From the NCBI GenBank assembly GCA_017443765.1, contig JAFSYB010000032.1, positions 1 through 55,333 on the forward strand: 55,333 nt of DNA. The letters run 5' to 3'. Origin of the DNA: Muribaculaceae bacterium. Lineage in GTDB: Bacteria > Bacteroidota > Bacteroidia > Bacteroidales > Muribaculaceae. Of this stretch, positions 17,989-24,658 are shown piece by piece (the first letter of the stretch is position 1; every line of letters begins with the position of its first letter). The notes under the pieces were generated by a model. That model was not told the origin of the DNA. It was given only the letters and a program-made list of their open reading frames with translations, and searched no databases. The position numbers and the translations under genes are program-made.

Positions 17989-19308
17989 TCATTTAATCCA
18001 GCGCATGATCTCCTTGAAGCTGGTCTTCTTGCCGTAGAGCAGTATTCCAGTGCGGTAGATGCGTGCGGCCACCCAGACCATGGCGGCTGCGGTGGCGAAG
18101 AGCGCCGCGATGCTGAGTGCGAGTTGCCAGAAAGGCACATCGTAGGGCAACCGCACCATCATCACAATGGGCGAGGTGAACGGAATGATGGAGCACCACA
18201 CGGCCATGGGGCCGTTGGGATTCTCGATGCACGCCATGCCGGCATAGAGGGCCACCACCATAATCAAGATGATGGGTGTGGTGAACTGCGAGGCATCGCT
18301 GGCTTGGTCCACTGCCGAGCCAAATGCCGCAAACAGAGCCGCATACAGGAGGTACCCACCTATGAAGTACAGCACAAAGCAGCTGAAAATTTGGCCATAG
18401 TTCACGCTCATCACCGCCTTGAGCACAGCGGCGATGTCGAAGCCGCTGCCTTGAGCCTCGGCCATAGCCTCGGCGGGCAAGTTGGGCGATGTGGCCAGCA
18501 GGTTCACGCCCAGCACCGATCCGGTCGCCATGGTGATAATGGCCATCACCACGGTCCATACGGCCAGCTGTGTGAGCCCCACCAGGGCCACGCCAATGAT
18601 TTTGCCCATCATCAGCTGGAACGGCTTGCAGCTGCTCACAATCACCTCCACGATGCGGTTGGTTTTCTCCTCAATCACGCCGTTCATGATCATTGCGCCG
18701 CACATGAGCACAAACATATAGGTGAGCAGTGCGAGCACCAGGCCGATGACCATGGCAATCTCTGACGATGTCTCGGTCTCGCTGCCGTCGTTGCCCCATT
18801 TCACGCTTTTCACTTCCACGTCAACGTTTGCCTCGTCGATCATGCGTTGCAGGTTGGGCACGCCGTAGGCCGCGATGTGCGCCTGGGTGATGGTGTCGCT
18901 CAGCGAGCGGGCAATGTGTTCCTTGAGTGTGATGTTCACGGTGTTCTCGCTGTAGATGGTCACCAGGCCGGTGCTGTCTACATCGTGCGGAATCACCACC
19001 ACGGCGGCCAGGCTGCCCTGTGCCTTGTCGTAGAACGCCCGCGGGTCGCCCACCGTGTCGCCCCGCAGGGGCACGAACTCAAACAGGTTGGTGGCCTCGA
19101 TGGCCTGGCCGTAGCGGCCGGTCTCATCAATCACCGCCACCTGCTCGACATCGCTCCCGGCATCGTTCAGATAGCCAATCAGCAGGGGCACAGCGATAAT
19201 CACAATCATCAGCACCGGCATCAGAATCGTCATCACGATGAACGACTTGCTGCTCACCGTCGACATATACTCGCGGGCTATAATCAGTCTCAATTTTTCC
19301 ATAATCAT
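17989..19308 (-). CDS. ABC-2 type transporter permease (NatB-like)
   Basis: 439 residues. One N-terminal TM helix (FIVMTILMPVLMIVIIAVPLLIGYL) is followed by a ~140-residue periplasmic domain, then a block of five TM helices (about 180-430, including IAMVIGLVLALLTYMFVLMCGAMIMNG and IIGVALVGLTQLAVWTVVMA). This is the ABC2_membrane_3 layout of NatB-type exporters. The VIEEKTNRIVEVIVSSCKPFQLMMGKI segment is the coupling region that contacts the ATPase and is very characteristic. Translation could start at the ATG at 19308 or two codons later. It lies 43 bp downstream of its ATPase gene, forming a two-gene exporter. The substrate is unknown. NatAB relatives export sodium or small toxic molecules, but that cannot be transferred with confidence. 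Confidence 0.92.
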   Translation of the reverse strand: MIMEKLRLIIAREYMSTVSSKSFIVMTILMPVLMIVIIAVPLLIGYLNDAGSDVEQVAVIDETGRYGQAIEATNLFEFVPLRGDTVGDPRAFYDKAQGSLAAVVVIPHDVDSTGLVTIYSENTVNITLKEHIARSLSDTITQAHIAAYGVPNLQRMIDEANVDVEVKSVKWGNDGSETETSSEIAMVIGLVLALLTYMFVLMCGAMIMNGVIEEKTNRIVEVIVSSCKPFQLMMGKIIGVALVGLTQLAVWTVVMAIITMATGSVLGVNLLATSPNLPAEAMAEAQGSGFDIAAVLKAVMSVNYGQIFSCFVLYFIGGYLLYAALFAAFGSAVDQASDASQFTTPIILIMVVALYAGMACIENPNGPMAVWCSIIPFTSPIVMMVRLPYDVPFWQLALSIAALFATAAAMVWVAARIYRTGILLYGKKTSFKEIMRWIK

Positions 19309-19351
19309 GTGTGTGGGTTAGATGGGGAACAATTGGGGTAATAGGGGTTGC

Positions 19352-20254
19352 CTACCCTTTGACGGTTTCCACAAAGATTTCGTGCATCGAGGGCAGCACC
19401 TCGTGGAAGCCGGTGAGCTGGTTGTGCTCGTTGAGCCAGGCAATGGCATCGCGCATGGCTACGCCATCGCACAAGCGCACGAGTGTCTCGCGGCTGCCCG
19501 GCGGTGGCGGCATGAGCGTGAACAGCTGGTCGTTAGTTTCCAGCTTGCAGCCCGGAACGAGGTCCACGGCGATGATGTTCTTCTTGTGCTGCTGGCGGAT
19601 TTCGTCCACGCGCCCCTCGAGCACCACCTGCGAGTGGTTGATGAGCGTGATGCGCTCGCACACCGCCTCCACGCTCTCCATATTGTGGGTCGAGAACAAG
19701 ATGGTGCTGCCCTGCTCGTTCAAGCGCAATATCTCGGCCTTGAGTTGGTCGGCGTTCACCGGGTCGAAACCCGAGAACGGCTCGTCGAAGATGAGCAGCC
19801 GGGGGTGGTGAATCACGGTGGCAATGAACTGCACCTTTTGCTGCATGCCCTTGGAGAGTGCCTCGAGTTTCTTGTTGCGCCACTCGCCCAGGTCGAAGCG
19901 TTCGAGCCACTCCAGCATCTCGCGCTGCGCGTCGGCTTTGGCCATGCCCTTGAGCCGCGCCAGATATACAATCTGGTCGCCCACTTTCATTTTCTTGTAC
20001 AAGCCGCGCTCTTCGGGCAGGTAACCGATGTTGCGCACGTCGTCTTCAACAATCGGATGCCCGTCCAGGGTCACCGTGCCGCTGTCGGGGCGGGTGATCA
20101 GGTTGATGATGCGGATGAGCGAGGTCTTGCCGGCACCGTTGGGTCCCAGCAGGCCGTAGATGCACCCCTGGGGAACATCTACACTCACATGATTGAGTGC
20201 CAAGTGGCCGTCGTACTGCTTGACCACGTCGCGCACTTCGATGAAATTGTCCAT
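19352..20254 (-). CDS. ABC transporter ATP-binding protein (NatA-like)
   Basis: 300 residues, the ATPase subunit of the exporter whose permease follows. Walker A is GPNGAGKTS at about 37-45. The Q-loop region is GYLPEERGLYKKMKV. The signature motif is ALSKGMQQKVQF instead of LSGGQ, a variant regularly seen in this subfamily. Walker B is LLIFDEPFSGFDP, and the H-loop is ILFSTHNMESVE. The C-terminal ~80 residues form the extra domain found in NatA/DUF4162-type ATPases. A near-perfect promoter lies upstream at 20415-20446, leaving a leader of about 150 nt. Confidence 0.94.
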   Translation of the reverse strand: MDNFIEVRDVVKQYDGHLALNHVSVDVPQGCIYGLLGPNGAGKTSLIRIINLITRPDSGTVTLDGHPIVEDDVRNIGYLPEERGLYKKMKVGDQIVYLARLKGMAKADAQREMLEWLERFDLGEWRNKKLEALSKGMQQKVQFIATVIHHPRLLIFDEPFSGFDPVNADQLKAEILRLNEQGSTILFSTHNMESVEAVCERITLINHSQVVLEGRVDEIRQQHKKNIIAVDLVPGCKLETNDQLFTLMPPPPGSRETLVRLCDGVAMRDAIAWLNEHNQLTGFHEVLPSMHEIFVETVKG

Positions 20255-20414
20255 ATCTGTTTTAGTATACCAATAAACAAGTGTTTAGCTGTAAGCCATG
20301 AGCCACAAGACCGTAGTGCAACGCAACTGCGCGTGGTTTTACTCAAATGATGCATCATTCATCTTGGTTCTTGGCTTCGGGTTCTCATGCTCTCTTTGAC
20401 GTAAAAAGCCATTG

Positions 20415-20446
20415 CAAAATTACATCAATTGTGCCACAAAACCAAA
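20415..20446 (-). promoter_or_regulatory. Promoter of the ABC exporter operon
   Basis: Minus strand: TTTG (20443-20446), 20-nt spacer, TAATTTTG (20415-20422), matching both boxes of the Bacteroides consensus. The 321-bp gap 20255-20575 holds this promoter, the rocD terminator and no gene I can see. Confidence 0.8.
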
Positions 20447-20500
20447 AAAGAGCCGAAAAACTTACGTGGAAGGCCTGTGCGCTGTGGTCTGGTGAACAAA

Positions 20501-20551
20501 AAACCACCATCAGCCAGGTTTTTTTTACGACACATTGGCTGGTGGTGGTTT
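20501..20551 (-). terminator. Rho-independent terminator of rocD
   Basis: A 17-position stem (20501-20517 with 20535-20551, two wobble or terminal mismatches) is followed on the minus strand by a run of T (ttttttg). It lies 25 bp after the rocD stop, a textbook intrinsic terminator. Confidence 0.85.
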
Positions 20552-20575
20552 CGGTGTGTTGGTGGAGCAAAGCCG

Positions 20576-21799
20576 TTACTGACCCATCTCCTCGAAGGTC
20601 TTCTTGATAATGGCGATGGCCTCCATGATTTCGTCCTTGTTGATGCACAACGGCGGGGCGAAACGAATGATGTGGTCGTGTGTGGGCTTGGCCAGCAGTC
20701 CGTTGTCGCGCAGCTTGAGGCAGATGTCCCAGGCCTTCTTGTCGCCGATGGGCTTGGTGACGATGGCGTTGAGCAGTCCGCGGCCGCGCACCTCGACGAT
20801 GAACGGCGAGTTGATTTTGCGGATTTCCTCGCGGAAAATCTTTCCCATCTCCTCGGCGTTCTCGGTGAGGTGCTCGTCCTTGACCACCTTCAGGGCCTCG
20901 ACGGCCACGCGGGCGGCCAGCGGGAAGCCGCCAAAGGTGGAACCGTGCTCGCCTGGCTTGATGTTGAGCATGATGTCGTCGTCGGCCAGGCAGGCGCTCA
21001 CGGGCAGCACGCCGCCGCCCAGGGCCTTGCCCAGAATCACGATGTCGGGGCGGATGCCGTCGTGCATGCTGCACAGCATCTTGCCCGTGCGGGCGATGCC
21101 CGTCTGCACCTCGTCGGCGATAAAGAGCACGTTGTGGGCATGGCACAGGTCGAAGCACTTCTTCAGGTAGCCGTCGTCGGGCACAAACACGCCGGCCTCG
21201 CCCTGGATGGGTTCGGCGATAAAGGCGCACACCTCGTCGCCATATTTGTTCAGTGCCTCCTCAAGGGCTTTGGGGTCGTTGTAGGGGATGCGGATGAAGC
21301 CCGGGGTGAGTGGGCCGTAGTCGGCATATGAGCTGGGGTCGTCGCTCATGGTGATTACCGTCACCGTGCGGCCATGGAAGTTGCCGCTGCAGCAAATGAT
21401 TTTGATTTTGTCGTTGGGAATGCCTTTCTTCACGGCTCCCCAGCGGCGGGCAAGCTTCAGGGCGGTTTCCACGCCCTCGGCACCGGTGTTCATCGGCAGC
21501 ACCTTGTCGTAGCCGAAATAGTTGTGAATGTATTCCTCATACTCGCACAGCGCGTCGTTGTAGAAAGCGCGCGACGTCAGGCACAGCACATCGGCCTGGT
21601 CTTTCAGAGCCTTGACGATGCGAGGGTGGCAGTGACCCTGGTTCACAGCCGAGTAGCTCGACAAGAAGTCGAAATACTTCTTTCCCTCGACATCCCACAC
21701 ATAGATGCCTTGGCCCTTGTGGAGCACCACAGGCAGCGGGTGGTAGTTGTGTGCGCCATAACGGGCCTCCAGGTCCATGCAGCGCTGACTCTTGCTCAT
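20576..21799 (-). CDS. rocD: Ornithine--oxo-acid aminotransferase
   Basis: 407 residues, the usual length for this class III aminotransferase. It transfers the delta-amino group of ornithine to 2-oxoglutarate, giving glutamate semialdehyde/P5C, the substrate of PruA at the left end of the window. Features: [41 protein letters not shown] is strongly OAT-like; [64 protein letters not shown]; and the PLP Lys258 in [16 protein letters not shown] chose the ATG at 21797-21799 because a perfect promoter at 21854-21884 would put the transcription start close to the longer frame's first codon, and homologues begin just before [10 protein letters not shown]. It is a single-gene unit with its own promoter and terminator. 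Confidence 0.95.
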   Translation of the reverse strand: MSKSQRCMDLEARYGAHNYHPLPVVLHKGQGIYVWDVEGKKYFDFLSSYSAVNQGHCHPRIVKALKDQADVLCLTSRAFYNDALCEYEEYIHNYFGYDKVLPMNTGAEGVETALKLARRWGAVKKGIPNDKIKIICCSGNFHGRTVTVITMSDDPSSYADYGPLTPGFIRIPYNDPKALEEALNKYGDEVCAFIAEPIQGEAGVFVPDDGYLKKCFDLCHAHNVLFIADEVQTGIARTGKMLCSMHDGIRPDIVILGKALGGGVLPVSACLADDDIMLNIKPGEHGSTFGGFPLAARVAVEALKVVKDEHLTENAEEMGKIFREEIRKINSPFIVEVRGRGLLNAIVTKPIGDKKAWDICLKLRDNGLLAKPTHDHIIRFAPPLCINKDEIMEAIAIIKKTFEEMGQ

Positions 21800-21853
21800 G
21801 TTGCAGTTTGTTTCCAGTTGTTGTTTAATATTAAAGGTATAATTAGTGACGGG

Positions 21854-21884
21854 CAAAATTACTTATTTCCGCCGAAATCGGCAA
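21854..21884 (-). promoter_or_regulatory. Promoter of rocD
   Basis: Minus strand: TTG (21882-21884), 20-nt spacer, TAATTTTG (21854-21861). Predicted leader about 48 nt. Confidence 0.8.
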
Positions 21885-22070
21885 GGGGTTTGCATAATTT
21901 AACCCGAATCGCTCGTGGGTAATGGGGCCATTGGCCTGATGACAGGGCCGGAGATACATCCGTCAATGAGCAAGCGCAAGCCAAGAATTGCCCCGGGGCG
22001 GCATCATGTTGACCATGAACCACGGCTTCGAGGTGTAAGCGGATAAACTGGCGCACTCCTCTTGAGCTGA
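21885..22070. other. Unassigned stretch between the AAA gene and rocD
   Basis: About 190 bp beyond the AAA gene stop. It is GC-rich like coding DNA and contains short frames on both strands and a small palindrome (aatggggccatt), but no start with recognisable protein and no strong terminator. It may be a gene remnant or a dispersed intergenic element. Confidence 0.3.
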
Positions 22071-23627
22071 TTAGTCATTCATCATCCAGTCGTCGATGGT
22101 GCGAGTGTCGGGGCAGATGTTGATGGCCAGCAGCCTCACGGGGCGGCCGTCGTGGCTGTACTTGGCGGCATATTGCTTGCTCACGAGCTGCTCCATGGCC
22201 TCGGCGGCGGTGCGTCCGTGCTTGAGCTCGACGACGTAAATGGCCGTGGGCATGCGCAGCACGATGTCGATGCGCCCGTCGCTGGTGCGTTCCTCGGCGC
22301 TCACGTCGGCCCCCTGGGCCACCAGCATGGTGTAGAGCAGTGCCTGGTAGTGCTTCTCGGTGGGCGAGGCTATGTCGTAGGGAATCGAGCGGTAGAAGTC
22401 GGTGAGCACCGCCATGAACGCGGCCACGTCGCCCGTGGCTTTCAAGTCGAGGTAGGCGCGGCGCACATAGTTGCGCTCCGTGCTGTGGGGCAGCAGATAG
22501 CGCACCAGCCCCTTGCTCAGGCCCCGCCGCACCTCCTGGTTGGGGATGTCCAGGGTGAAGCTCTCATCCTCCGGGTCATAGTCCTTGATGGTGAGGTAGC
22601 CGCTCTGATAGAGCAACGGCACCAGGTCCACGAGGCTGTCGGTGGGCGTGTCGAAGCTGTCGCGATCGGTCACCACGCGCTCCATGTCGGGCAGCTCCAT
22701 GCCGTGCTGGCGCAGCAGGTCGATGATCCAGCTCGACATTCCGCTCTCGAACCAGTAGGCCTCCAGCTCCTTGTATTGGAACACCTTCACCAGGCTGAAC
22801 GGGTTGTAGACATCGGCGGTCATCGCCCGGCTGAAGTGGTATCCGTCGTAGTTGCGCCGCAGGGTGTCGAGCATCTGCCCGGGCGTGCAGTTGTGGTGGC
22901 GGGCCAGCGCCTCGACGCCGGGGCGCATCTGGGTGGCGATTTCCTCGCCGGTGATGCCGCACAGCGCCTCGTACTCGGGCAACATGCTGATGTTCATCAG
23001 GTTGTTCAGCTCGCTGAAGATGCTCATTTGTGCAAACTTGGTGATGCCGGTGAGCAGTACGAAGCGCAGCCGGGCGGCCTGGGCCTTGAGCGGGTTGTAG
23101 ACACCGCGCATGATGTTGCGAATCTCCCTCAGCCGCACCTCGTCGGTGAGGCTGTCGAGCATGGGCGCGTCGTACTCGTCGACGAGCACCACCACCGTGT
23201 GCTGTGTCTTGTTGTGCGCGGCAATGATGATGTTGGTCAGTCGGGTGCCATAACTGTCGTTGTCGGCTGGTTGCACGCCAAATTCCCTCTCGTAATATCC
23301 GAGCAGATTGCGCAGCATCGAGTGCAGGTTGTCGATGTTGCTGTATTTTCCACCGCTCATGTCGAGGCGCAGCACGGGGTGCGGTGTCCAGTCGCGCTCT
23401 AAGCTGTCGATGGCCAGCCCCCGGAACAGCTCGCGGCGTCCCTGGAAGTAGGCCTCGATGGTCGACAGCAGCAGCGACTTGCCGAACCGCCGCGGACGGC
23501 TCAGGAAGTAGTACTTGCCTTGGGTGACAAGGCGGTGGATTGTCGCCGTCTTGTCGGCGTAGAACATTCCCATCTCACGCAGGCTGGGAAAGTCCTGCTC
23601 TCCAACGGGGTATATAATTTCGTCCAT
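22071..23627 (-). CDS. AAA ATPase-like protein with C-terminal PD-(D/E)XK nuclease-like domain
   Basis: 518 residues. This is the family with an AAA-ATPase_like N-terminal domain and a PDDEXK_9 C-terminal domain, present in many near-copies per Bacteroidales genome. The start IYPVGEQDFPSLREMGMFYADKTATI is its hallmark. Walker A is RPRRFGKSLLLST (about 44-56), Walker B is VVVLVDEYDAP, and a sensor-like LLTGITKFAQMSIFSELNNL follows. The nuclease-like core shows D and ExK in GRIDIVLRMPTAIYVVELKHG (about 450-470). No DNA target or partner is visible. Roles in mobile-element control or defence have been suggested for the family but are unproven. The ATG is followed at once by the conserved N-terminus, and a -7 box lies at 23651. 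Confidence 0.92.
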   Translation of the reverse strand: MDEIIYPVGEQDFPSLREMGMFYADKTATIHRLVTQGKYYFLSRPRRFGKSLLLSTIEAYFQGRRELFRGLAIDSLERDWTPHPVLRLDMSGGKYSNIDNLHSMLRNLLGYYEREFGVQPADNDSYGTRLTNIIIAAHNKTQHTVVVLVDEYDAPMLDSLTDEVRLREIRNIMRGVYNPLKAQAARLRFVLLTGITKFAQMSIFSELNNLMNISMLPEYEALCGITGEEIATQMRPGVEALARHHNCTPGQMLDTLRRNYDGYHFSRAMTADVYNPFSLVKVFQYKELEAYWFESGMSSWIIDLLRQHGMELPDMERVVTDRDSFDTPTDSLVDLVPLLYQSGYLTIKDYDPEDESFTLDIPNQEVRRGLSKGLVRYLLPHSTERNYVRRAYLDLKATGDVAAFMAVLTDFYRSIPYDIASPTEKHYQALLYTMLVAQGADVSAEERTSDGRIDIVLRMPTAIYVVELKHGRTAAEAMEQLVSKQYAAKYSHDGRPVRLLAINICPDTRTIDDWMMND

Positions 23628-23650
23628 GGATTCTCGTTATTATCGGACTG

Positions 23651-23658
23651 CAAATATA
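23651..23658 (-). promoter_or_regulatory. -7 box for the AAA-nuclease gene
   Basis: Minus-strand TATATTTG fits TAnnTTTG, 24 nt before the start codon, so the leader would be very short. No -33 element at normal spacing. Confidence 0.45.
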
Positions 23659-23740
23659 ATGAATAGTTATTAAACTATAATATGTAATCAAAAACCCCCC
23701 TACACTACACACGGTGGTCACACTCGGTATTCGGCTTGTG

Positions 23741-24373
23741 TCAGCCGCAGTTCTTGAAGATGAGAATGGCCATGCTGATGATGAGAAACCACATCAGGCA
23801 GCCGCTGCAATTAAAAGTGAACATCTTGTTGGAGTTCGGGGCATCGTTGGTTTGTGGCTCGTTGTCGCTGTCGTTCATCTGTGTGATGCGCACGCCGGGC
23901 AGCTCGTTGCGGTGCGGAATCAAGATGGTGCGCGGCGCACCGTTTTGGTGCGGCCCCACCACGCCGGCCTGCTCCAGCTGGGCCAGGATAGCCTGGGCGC
24001 GCTCAATCGGTATACTGAAGCGGTCGCGCAGCATCACCGGCGTGATGGCGTTGCACTCGGCCAGAAACTTGATGGCCTCGCCCATTAGTGGGTCGATGGC
24101 TCCGGGCGAGGCGGGCATGGGCTGCTCGGCGACTTCGGGCGGTGGCAGCGGGGGAGTCACCGGCGGGACTTTGGGGGAGCTGGATTCCTGAGCTGCGGGT
24201 TGCTGGCCGGGCGACAGCTCCAGCGTGCCGTCGGCAAGCGGCACATAGGCATAATTGCCCACAATCTGCAGCCGTGTCAGACACTGTGGACACACCGTGA
24301 AATAGTCCGAGGCTATCAGCGCCTCAGTGCTCAACTCAATCGTTTTGCCGCATTTCGGACACGTGTATTTCAT
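23741..24373 (-). CDS. Zinc-ribbon / FtsK-gamma-like winged helix / tail-anchor protein
   Basis: 210 residues. A zinc ribbon sits at the N-terminus (Cys5/Cys8 and Cys28/Cys31), followed by a Pro-rich linker (about 55-90). Residues 94-152 (DPLMGEAIKFLAEC..., LRDRFSIPIERAQAILAQLEQAGVVGP, PRTILI) follow closely the pattern of the FtsK gamma winged-helix domain, which in FtsK reads KOPS sequences on the chromosome. A polar stretch follows, then one C-terminal TM helix (about 191-206) with a Cys-containing end (NCSGC before it, KNCG after). So it looks like a membrane-anchored DNA- or protein-binding protein without the FtsK motor. It stands alone, with a -7 box upstream. The FtsK-gamma call rests on motif reading, not on a profile search. 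Confidence 0.7.
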   Translation of the reverse strand: MKYTCPKCGKTIELSTEALIASDYFTVCPQCLTRLQIVGNYAYVPLADGTLELSPGQQPAAQESSSPKVPPVTPPLPPPEVAEQPMPASPGAIDPLMGEAIKFLAECNAITPVMLRDRFSIPIERAQAILAQLEQAGVVGPHQNGAPRTILIPHRNELPGVRITQMNDSDNEPQTNDAPNSNKMFTFNCSGCLMWFLIISMAILIFKNCG

Positions 24374-24402
24374 TGCATGGGGGGTAGATGGTTTTCAAAC
24401 CA

Positions 24403-24410
24403 CAAAGGTA
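24403..24410 (-). promoter_or_regulatory. -7 box for the zinc-ribbon/FtsK-gamma-like gene
   Basis: Minus-strand TACCTTTG, an exact consensus match 30 nt from the start codon. The nearest TTG upstream is at 16-nt spacing, shorter than usual. Confidence 0.5.
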
Positions 24411-24506
24411 AGTCTTTTTTGCCGTTCAAGCATCATTCAGGCCAAGAAATTACTCATCAACGAAAAATTGTTGCCCTTTATTGCGCATATTCTCAAATAT
24501 TATGTG

Positions 24507-24514
24507 TAACTTTG
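24507..24514 (+). promoter_or_regulatory. -7 box upstream of the TonB receptor gene
   Basis: TAACTTTG is an exact consensus match. A TTG lies 23 nt upstream (24481-24483), longer spacing than usual. It predicts a leader of about 138 nt. Confidence 0.55.
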
Positions 24515-24591
24515 GAAAATTTTAACGCCCGCTTTTGGCAAATGGCTGATAATCAAAGCGAGATGTAGGCTGTCGCCGGTGTTGCAACGGC

Positions 24592-24613
24592 GTTGTGGCC
24601 AAGTTGTGGCCAA
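24592..24613. repeat. Exact 11-bp tandem duplication in the TonB receptor leader
   Basis: gttgtggccaa occurs twice head to tail, each copy holding the palindrome tggcca. It lies in the presumed 5' leader, 45 nt before the start codon. Confidence 0.7.
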
Positions 24614-24658
24614 AAAGCGAGAGCGACCGAGAACTAAAACTAAAACCTAATAACCTCT

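Noticed and set aside
17943..18140. Upstream extension of the LRR fusion protein by 66 codons
   Set aside because: It would overlap the 3' end of the ABC permease, and the signal peptide starts at the ATG at 17940-17942.
22152..23402. 416-codon frame on the plus strand
   Set aside because: Antisense to the AAA ATPase gene with intact Walker motifs.
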